Source of the DNA: Branchiostoma floridae
Taxonomy: Eukaryota; Chordata; Leptocardii; Amphioxiformes; Branchiostomatidae
Assembly (NCBI RefSeq): GCF_000003815.2
Contig: NC_049989.1
Coordinates: 12,354,434 to 12,401,275, forward strand
DNA: 46,842 nt
Reading direction: 5' to 3'
Under the pieces are notes generated by a model. It ran no database searches. It worked only from the letters and a program-made list of their open reading frames with translations, and was not told the origin of the DNA. Within the stretch, counting starts at the first letter, position 1; each line of letters opens with the position of its first letter. Position numbers and translations under genes: made by a program. Shown piece by piece: positions 39,727 through 46,842 of this stretch.

Positions 39727-40270
39727 ATTCTAAGTCAGAATGGAAATCCTTATTTGAGTTAAATGGTACAAAGAGTACAGACAATACTGAGTAATACTTA
39801 GAAACGAAACCTATATCAAAACCTTCGTACATGTTCCTCTAGCAACAGTCAGGTAAAAAAAAGAATTACCGGTTACAAAAAGTGACGCTCTCCTCATAAT
39901 AATCACCCTGGCAAACGGCGGAAAATGGAAACATTTCTTTTCTAGGCCTTAACAGCTGTGTAAAAGGATACGCGTATCGAAATCAAAATTCTGTTTTCCA
40001 AAAAGAACACTTGTAACGTTACTTGTAGTCCCTTGAGCTCTTGCAAATTGCCAAAAGCTTACATGTACAAACTATTAACGTTAACGTTAGAGGACTGAAA
40101 CTTACACAACACTTTAAATACGTCAATCCGCCACCCAAACAAATAACACGTAGCTGGACTTCCAGGACTTTTGTACAGAACAAAAGATACACAACTGGAG
40201 GTTCCGCACCAAATAACCACTAATCCATGTTATGCTGACCACAAATATCCTGAAAAGCACTCAGACATAC
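39727..40270. other. Upstream region of SHPK, no motif assigned
   Basis: Should include the promoter. I see no TATA box that I would defend. Confidence 0.35.
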
Positions 40271-40274
40271 ACAT

Positions 40275-40276
40275 CA

Positions 40277-40330
<54 letters not shown>

Positions 40331-40343
40331 GACACACACACAC
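40275..40343 (+). repeat. (CGCA)n/(CA)n microsatellite
   Basis: Four to five CGCA units then about 22 CA units with two CAGA breaks, ending 155 bases before the SHPK start codon. Confidence 0.95.
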
Positions 40344-40498
40344 AAAGAAACACGCGCACAAACATTCATGATCAAAGACACACACCCGCGTACGAATATC
40401 GCAGGTGACAACCAGAAAACTGGTGTCCCGAAACCCCAAAACAGGTGCATGGGAACAGGTGGCCCCAAGAGGTTGGCGTGACCTTTATCATCATCAAC

Positions 40499-41157
40499 AT
40501 GGCTGCCCCAGTAGACGTTCCGAGCCCGTACAGAGGCGTATCCGCCCCGTATCGCACTATACTCGGCATTGACCTCGGAACAACCTCCGTCAAAGTTTCC
40601 CTAGTGGACATGGACTCTTCCACGACCGTTTTTTCCACGAGTCGGGAGACTGAAGCGACGATAGGCTTTCCGACGGATCCGCGAGGCGACGAACAAGATG
40701 TCGCCAAGATCCTGACCTCGCTGCAAAACTGTGTGGAGAAGATCCCAGAGGAGCTCGCTCCTGGGGTAACCCGCATCGGGGTGTCCGGGCAGATGCACGG
40801 GGTGATGCTGTGGAGGGCCCGGGAGGGCTGGCACTACTCACCGATGTCTCACCGCTTCGAGACGGGCAAGGTCAGCCGTCTCTACACTTGGCAGGATGGC
40901 CGCTGTACACCGGAGTTCCTCCAAACGATCCCCACTCCACGCGCGCACCTCCCCGTTGCTACTGGTAACGGCTGTGCCACGCTGTTGTGGTTGGCCAGGC
41001 ACATGCCGGAGGCTCTGGAGGGGTTTGACCGGGCAGGGACGGTGATGGACTACCTGGTGGCGATGTTGTGTGGGATGGAGTTACCCGTGATGTCCGTACA
41101 GAACGCTGCGAGCTGGGGGTACTTCGACTGTGGCAGTAGGCTGTGGAACAAGGAAAT
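40499..41157 (+). CDS. SHPK: SHPK exon 1: N-terminal kinase lobe
   Basis: 219 codons plus two bases. High GC third positions. The donor is AT/GTAAGA, which overlaps the in-frame ATG TAA, so an unspliced message would stop one codon after the donor. Confidence 0.88.
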
Positions 41158-44100
41158 GTAAGACCCCCTTGAGATTTGAAAAAAAAATAGACAGGAAGTG
41201 AGTGGGAAGATGTTCACTACAAAGCTTAGACTTACAGGCTGCAGGACTGACAGGAAGTAGAGTTCAGATGCCATACTTATAAGAAATTATTGTTCATAAA
41301 AGTCCATGTGTGTGGTGGTACATGTTATCTTGGATTTAAATCCTTCCATGGCTTCTTGCTAGATATAATATCAAGCAATAATGCTAACTACAGTGAAAGA
41401 AGTGAAACAAAAATGGCTTTGATCCATATGCCATTAAAGTTAACTACCTATACCTAAGGTGCACATCTGACTCAAACAATCATATCAAGTCCTCTAAGTA
41501 ATAAAGAGGTCCCTTTTGCCTTTGATCATGAACTTGAATACCAGAAATAGAAAGCTAATGTGTTTTGCTGAAGGCAATAATGTGCATCTAGGGGAGATGC
41601 AACCATTACTTGGCATTAGAATTTTCCCCATGCAATCCAATGGGAGAGTTGAGGAAACAAATACGCAATTATCTCAAGAATAAAAAGTTCAAGCCATACA
41701 AACTTACCCTCAAGTAATAGCCTACTATGTGCTGTCTCATCAAATTCATTTGCAAGAATTTCTATATGGCTAGTCTTTTGATACACCCCCCATCATAAGA
41801 GCCCTTGGATTAGCCTGTTTGGCTCAAAACAGCTATCTGACGACGATATCACTATTTCAGGGGGGGGTGCAGAAAGCCCCTTGATGGAGAAAGGTCATTT
41901 GTTACAACTTAGTCTTTCTACAAGTATAAGGTCTTTCCTACTGCAGCCACTTCCCAAATGCCCTGATTTCACATAAAATCCTACCAAGAAAGGCTTTTCA
42001 ATGGTTTAAAGCCTTGTTGTTATTTGTTGAGCTCTTTCACTAATGCCTGCCCTAATTCTTGCATCTCCCCTCTACCGTTCCCCAGTCTGGCGGAGACTGG
42101 CTTCCCGTGTGACCTCCTACCCAGAGTGCTGGACCCAGGGGAGATCGCGGGAACCCTGAGGCAGCCATGGTGCTGCGTACCGCCTCGTATCGACGTGGGC
42201 GTGGCCCTGGGGGACCTCCAGTGTTCCGTACTCCCCAGTCTGGTGCACATGGGCGACGCAGGTGTGTTCCTCACAACTTTTCTTTCTTTGCATATCCAAT
42301 TCCAAGTACAAACGTTTTGGTTTCAGTCAGGCTTTTAGCTAGGATTTTATTGCAGGTGGTCCGAAAATCTACGTGAGAGCTTGATGATATACATATCATA
42401 TAGGGAGGAATATTGTCAGGGGCAGATTTTTAGATAATTTCAAGTTAAAAAACGATGCATTCTAAGGTGTCCGGAGGGGCAAAATTACGGTCAGGGGTCA
42501 GCTACAATGTCACTTGTGGTCACAGTCTTCAACTGCAAAATCATGTCTTAAATTGTGACCACAAGAAAATAAAGAAAACATAAATGGAAGAACCTTGTAA
42601 TGTTGATCTAAGTCTTATTTGGAAAGTTAAACAACTACTAGTACTGTTAGACAAGACCTGAAAGTTACTCTGACTTGTGTTTCATAGAGATGTGAGATCA
42701 TCAAACTCGGGTTTAATATATGAACATGTTGGACAATTCATCTCCTACCGCATACAGAAAAGAAGTCAAACCCATCAAATAGCTTAAGTAGAAATAGATT
42801 TAGATTAGTCATTATTCCCTTTTGATTTATTTTTGAGTATCAATTTGCAATAAAGATTAGTAGTAGTTAATAGTGCATACATGTATGACCAATCCAAACT
42901 ACTGATAGTACTACGCTTACCCTAATTCATCTAAGCGTTGGACTGTCAGAGACTACTTCAGTGCCTGCCATGAATGACAGATCATACTGGAAATACTGTA
43001 CTATGTATTGTACCTCACCGGTGTAACCGGGTGTACGATGATGATGATGATCTGAGCATACTGTATTTCATTAGATTCTTGATGTGTATTCCAGTGTATT
43101 CTGGTGTATTCCGGTAAATAGTCTGACCCTTCCAACCTGTTGTTGTTTTCTGCAGTCATGAACATAGGTACCTCAGCACAGTTGGCCTTCCAGATGACAG
43201 GGGGGTTCCTACCCCCTCCCGCGGACCCCTCCTCCCCGGTACAGTACTACCCGTACTTCGGTGGGCGGTACCTGGCGGTGGCGGCAGCTCTGACTGGTGG
43301 GAACGCCCTGGCTTGCTTTGTCAAGATGATTCAGAGCTGGCTACAGGATCTGGGTAAGGCTGAGGTAGAGCTGGGATCAGTCAGGAACAATCTTGATTAC
43401 TGTAAATGCAGAAACTTTTGCGGTGGTTTAATGTTTGTGGTTTTCACGGTGGCTGCTTCACTACAAATTTAAAACCATCGCGAACATTTTTCCATGGCAG
43501 TATGAGTAAGAGACTACAGTGCATGGTGCTACTGCGAACTTAAAACCACCGCGAAAAGTTCTTTTTTCCGCTACCGCAAAATCAAGTCACCGCGTACTCA
43601 GTATTTTGAGTACTGTACAGGTAGGATTAAGTACAGGTCCAGACCTGTTCCTGTACCTAACAATTAATGTAACATAGGATCAGAAACATGATTAAACTGT
43701 AATGTTTTATAGACTGTGTTGGCACCTTTTGCAGAGAGCAGATGCATTTGAGAGCATCTTAAATCTAAAATGGTGCTGATTTGAATGGCAATTTATTTCC
43801 AGTGCCAAATTTTCATCTTTGTAATTACATGTTTTTAGTAACAAAATAACTTTAAAATATATATTCAGGTACAGTGCCAGTACATTGTTGTGCTGATATT
43901 TTGGACCTGTACCTAAATAGTTTTTGCAGTATTGTACCGGTATGCAGCCTTAGCTATAAACAATTTAAACATAACTGCTGGATATTGTCTTCTTGTTCAT
44001 TTAAATTGCTGACATTGTAAAGACTAATGTGATAGCCACAAAGTTATGTTTAAGTTTTCTCAGGAATCATTTTCCCTAAAATAGGTTCTCTGTTAGAATG

Positions 44101-44941
44101 TATGGTATTTGAGAAATATTGTTGCTATGTCACAACAGATTATAGCAATCTGAAGGGATATTGATAAAAATTCTCGGATTTCACGACCAAATTTTTTCTG
44201 ATTTGAAAAAAAAAACTTTTCAAATTGATGGCCACACCTCGTGTTGACAAACATTCACTGCCTCAGCTTTCTCAAATTAACTATGGGCCTCAAATGCTGG
44301 TAGCTGTACGTACCTATTTCGGATGGTACGTTTATCATTTTTCTTCAAACTTTGGACTTTGCTACCAGGGACCCCCTTAGTGTTGAATGTTTAGGTTTTC
44401 ATGTCCAGTCTCTTCTAGCCATGACTTTTTGAAATTTTTTTTTTTTTAAATCCGAGAAAGAACAAATAAAATTGGTGTAGCTTTAGTTTTTACTAATGTT
44501 AACACGTATCTATCCTTCATATCCACAGGAATTCCTTCCATACAAGAGGACTTACTGTATGAACGTCTCCTGGCGTCGGCGCAAACATCTGGCGACACCC
44601 CTCTCACCATCGTCCCCACCATATTTGGCGAGCGACACATCCCAGACCAGCGGGCATCCGCGTCCAACGTCACCATCGACAGTCTCAGCGTAGGCCAGGT
44701 CACGCGCTCACTCTGTAAGGGCGTCGCCGCCAACCTACACGCCATGATGCCACGGGAGTTCCTGACGGAGTGCGGTGTGCAGAGGATTGTGGGTACGGGA
44801 AGCGCGCTCACGAGAAACGGAATCCTACAGGAGGAGTTAGAAAAGGCGTACGATATCCCGCTGGTGTATTCTAAAACCACCTGCGGGGATGCTGCGTATG
44901 GAGTGGCATTTGCCATGTTGTTGGAGATGCAGAAAAGATGA
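40499..44941 (+). CDS. SHPK: Sedoheptulokinase (SHPK/CARKL), four exons
   Basis: Join 40499-41157, 42086-42261, 43156-43353, 44529-44941: 1446 bases, 481 residues, phases 2, 1 and 1. An FGGY carbohydrate kinase that phosphorylates sedoheptulose with ATP, giving sedoheptulose 7-phosphate for the pentose phosphate pathway in the cytosol. Seen: phosphate-1 loop GIDLGTTSVKVSL near residue 25, GQMHGVMLW, SWGYFD, VGVALGDLQ with D263 as likely catalytic base, phosphate-2 NIGTSAQLA near 281-289, GERHIPDQRA, and GTGSALTRN as the adenosine part. The length is close to the vertebrate enzyme (about 478). The ATG at 40499 is the first in frame and has a strong Kozak context (CAACATGG). No frame break. The product is named from remembered family features, without a search. 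Confidence 0.9.
41158..42085 (+). other. SHPK intron 1
   Basis: AT-rich. Holds a partial match to the 24878 repeat at 41245. The acceptor is TCTACCGTTCCCCAG. Confidence 0.7.
42086..42261 (+). CDS. SHPK: SHPK exon 2: catalytic aspartate region
   Basis: Encodes LAETGFPCDLLP to VGVALGDLQCSVLP. D263 of GDLQ is the expected general base of FGGY kinases. Confidence 0.85.
42262..43155 (+). other. SHPK intron 2, with a LINE 3' end at 42715-42870
   Basis: The LINE piece reads FISYRIQKRSQTHQ then a stop and TTTGCAATAAAGATTAGTAG, matching the copy at 19945-20145 in the same strand. A (GATGAT)n run sits near 43037. Confidence 0.6.
43156..43353 (+). CDS. SHPK: SHPK exon 3: ATP phosphate-2 region
   Basis: Encodes V279 to the first base of G345, with MNIGTSAQLAFQ and PVQYYPYFGGRYLAVAAALTGG. 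The donor is G/GTAAGG. Confidence 0.85.
43354..44528 (+). other. SHPK intron 3
   Basis: Holds a family D MITE near its 5' end. The rest (43620-44520) is AT-rich with nothing assigned. Confidence 0.7.
43398..43618. mobile_element. MITE family D, copy 2
   Basis: TACTGTAAATGCAGAAACTT at the left. It then shares GAGACTACAGTGCATGGTGC and other blocks with the copy at 36196. The right end is near ACTCAGTATTTTGAGTACTG. It starts 44 bases after the exon 3 donor. Confidence 0.75.
44529..44941 (+). CDS. SHPK: SHPK exon 4: C-terminal ATP-binding lobe
   Basis: GERHIPDQRAS, VTRSLCKGVAANLHAM and GTGSALTRNGILQEEL are the C-terminal signatures. Ends EMQKR and TGA at 44939-44941. Confidence 0.88.
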
Positions 44942-44992
44942 AAAACACATTTAAAATAATCTAATAATCGTTCTTCTTGCCATTTCTTTCAA

Positions 44993-44998
44993 AATAAA
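44993..44998 (+). terminator. AATAAA, likely SHPK poly(A) signal
   Basis: 52 bases after the stop codon, within an A-rich stretch. A longer 3' UTR is also possible. Confidence 0.5.
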
Positions 44999-46590
44999 TT
45001 GAGCTTATCAACGACTTGCTTTGCATAGAAATCTTAATAGTTGAAACTAATGAATAAGCACAAAACCTATGCATAAATCTTATTAAGAGTATTTGATGGT
45101 ATTCAAAAACAAAAATGCTAAGAAATTGACCCCAACTACACGTTGATTTTTACTGATTCTATATCAACTTGAAGCGGTAAGAAAAAGTCAATTAGCTTCC
45201 CTATTTTCAAACATGTTTTCTTTCAGTACCTTCTAGCAGTAGTAATGTCACATTTTAAAAAGGGGAAATATATACAGATGCTGCTAAGCTGAGTAAACTG
45301 TGTCAATGTTTGAAAACGAAAACATATTTTCCACAGCTTTTATTTCACAGGCTCTGGTGCTTTTAATACAGCTGTTTTTACCTGTTGTATATGATTTTTA
45401 AGATTTCATAGTGGCATAATGTGCCCCCATTTACAACAAATACAAACTGTGTTGTTAGTTGTAAAGTACTGATCAGAGAGGCAGCTTGGTGGCTGTGTTG
45501 TCTTCATTCAAAATTGTGATTCAGATTTGTGTATGATTCAGAAAGAGCCATATCTCTATCGATGAACTGCAGGAATCCAGAATAGCCATAACATATGCAC
45601 ACCAATACTGTAAGGGCTATTTTTTTAAGTTATGTTTCTTTGAAATTGTTTTTGGTGTCTAGCTGACTGTTTGCTATAGTGTGTCTGTGCTAATTTGGAT
45701 GCAGTAGAGTGGCAGGATTTCACATGATACATGTCAGCGACACTGACAGGAAGTTAGTTCAAAGGTCCCAGAAAAGGTTATCTCATTTCCTGCCTGTAAT
45801 TTCCTGCTATCTCTATGTCTATTGCCTTACGAGAGCCAGTGTGAAATTATTAGACAGAATCAGAAGGATAATATTGACAATAATGAATTCATTGAAACAA
45901 GAAATGCACAAAAATTATTAATATTTCACAGCCATAATAGAGAGTTCTTGTTATCTTTGTAATTTGTTGCATCTTGTCTAAGTAGTTGGTGGGGACTACA
46001 GCTGGCAAAAATTAAAATGTCTCCATAGTTTTATGCTAGTTCATTGATGAAGTTGCCAAAAAAAGCTGCTACAGTGAATATGTCAATATATGAATATGAT
46101 ATTAAGCACAAAGTTGGACTACAGTCAAATCTGCCTGTGAAACTATCATTCATGATGAAAACTGTGAAATATTTGTGATTGTTCCAATTTTTTTCCACTC
46201 TAAAGCCATGTATTTGTATAGAGAAGTTGTTGCCAATGGAGGAGTGTGATATCATATTAGATCTGATATTTCCAATGTGTGTGTGAGAAATTATGACATG
46301 CAGATGAGTTGCATTTTTTCTATGGTTTGTGAATTGTGGAAATAGGCAAAAGCCAGAATGCATCAAAGTGTTTTATGCATAATTAAGTACAGAATATGTC
46401 CGACATATTGTAGCACCAAGATATGCAGGTTGTGTGTGTTTTAAAATGCCATCTACAATTTGTAACTTGAAATTGAAAAGAATGTATACAAACAGATAAT
46501 TATATTTCTGATAATATATAGTGCCAAGTATGTGTCTGTGTCCTCTTTCATAATGTGAGAGTCGTTTTTCAATAGGATTTATGATTTAAT
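44999..46590. other. Downstream of SHPK, no feature assigned
   Basis: AT-rich. Short open frames on both strands have no recognisable content. Confidence 0.4.
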
Positions 46591-46611
46591 ATTAAAGAAA
46601 CAATCTTTATT
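46591..46611. terminator. Facing poly(A)-like signals
   Basis: ATTAAA on the + strand (46591-46596) and AATAAA on the - strand (46606-46611) lie 9 bases apart. They could end SHPK and a - strand gene beyond the window, or be a LINE tail. Confidence 0.25.
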
Positions 46612-46842
46612 GACACAACAAAAGTCGCGGAACATTTGTCTATTCATACATACGATGGATACGAATGGATTGAATTACAGACAGACATATAAATGTGAAG
46701 TCGAAACATAACACTGCATCTTTATAAAACAACGATATACACCGCCTAAAAATAACTGATCGCAAAGTTAGGGAGTTTTGATGTTGTACCTAACCCGACC
46801 ACCTGTTAGGCCGAAAATCAGTTAGGCAGAATTTCTTGTCAA

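Noticed and set aside
40230-40468. Cys/Val-rich - strand frames
   Set aside because: Product of translating the (CA)n microsatellite.
40445-40498. An upstream start for sedoheptulokinase
   Set aside because: The frame is open for 18 codons before 40499 but holds only GTG, no ATG. The ATG at 40499 has a strong Kozak context and matches the expected N-terminus length.
45709-45921. 70-codon + strand frame downstream of SHPK
   Set aside because: No splice support, no motif, AT-rich composition; likely chance.

Overview
The window looks like nuclear DNA of an invertebrate chordate, most likely a lancelet (Branchiostoma). The reasons are short GT-AG exons in long repeat-rich introns, a sedoheptulokinase gene and a melatonin-receptor-like GPCR with animal gene structure, a full-length CR1-type LINE, many 3'-end LINE scraps with (ATTC)n tails, Penelope-like relics and a dense set of MITEs. 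The species is inferred from content only, because no database was searched. One 100-N assembly gap lies at 36027-36126.

Layout. 1-4197 holds the 3' part of an unrecognised gene on the + strand: exons 1-273, 2380-3387 and perhaps 4017-4197. It encodes a very basic, low-complexity protein with three 22-residue repeats. 4200-9670 has no host gene that I can see. It carries inverted Penelope-like fragments, two copies of a long-TIR MITE (family A), a (CATA)n tract, two head-on LINE fragments and a hammerhead-ribozyme-like motif. 9675 to about 13090 is a CR1-type LINE on the - strand with one uninterrupted endonuclease plus reverse-transcriptase ORF. 13200-22440 is repeat territory: TIR elements, a 44-bp LINE micro-insertion, LINE 3' ends, a 3 x ~227-bp tandem array and a 504-bp TIR element with a clean 9-bp target-site duplication.

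22446-36690 is a six-exon class A GPCR gene on the + strand. Splice phases match at every junction and give a 521-residue receptor. It has NRY in place of DRY, CWxPY, NPxxY and an intracellular loop 3 of about 210 residues encoded by a single exon. Its introns hold repeats close to most splice sites. These include 16 tandem copies of its own exon 4 splice donor, an antisense LINE end just before the exon 4 acceptor, and a MITE ending 13 bases before exon 6.

40499-44941 is a complete four-exon sedoheptulokinase gene (SHPK/CARKL) on the + strand, 481 residues. It is preceded by a (CA)n tract and followed by a close AATAAA signal. The window ends in AT-rich sequence with facing poly(A)-like signals near 46.6 kb.

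The three host genes share no obvious pathway: a disordered basic protein, a membrane receptor, and a sugar kinase feeding the pentose phosphate pathway. The most unusual points are two hammerhead-ribozyme-like motifs with compensating helix changes, the amplified splice-donor array, the long loop of the GPCR, and an 85-bp duplication that flanks a copied 58-bp segment.
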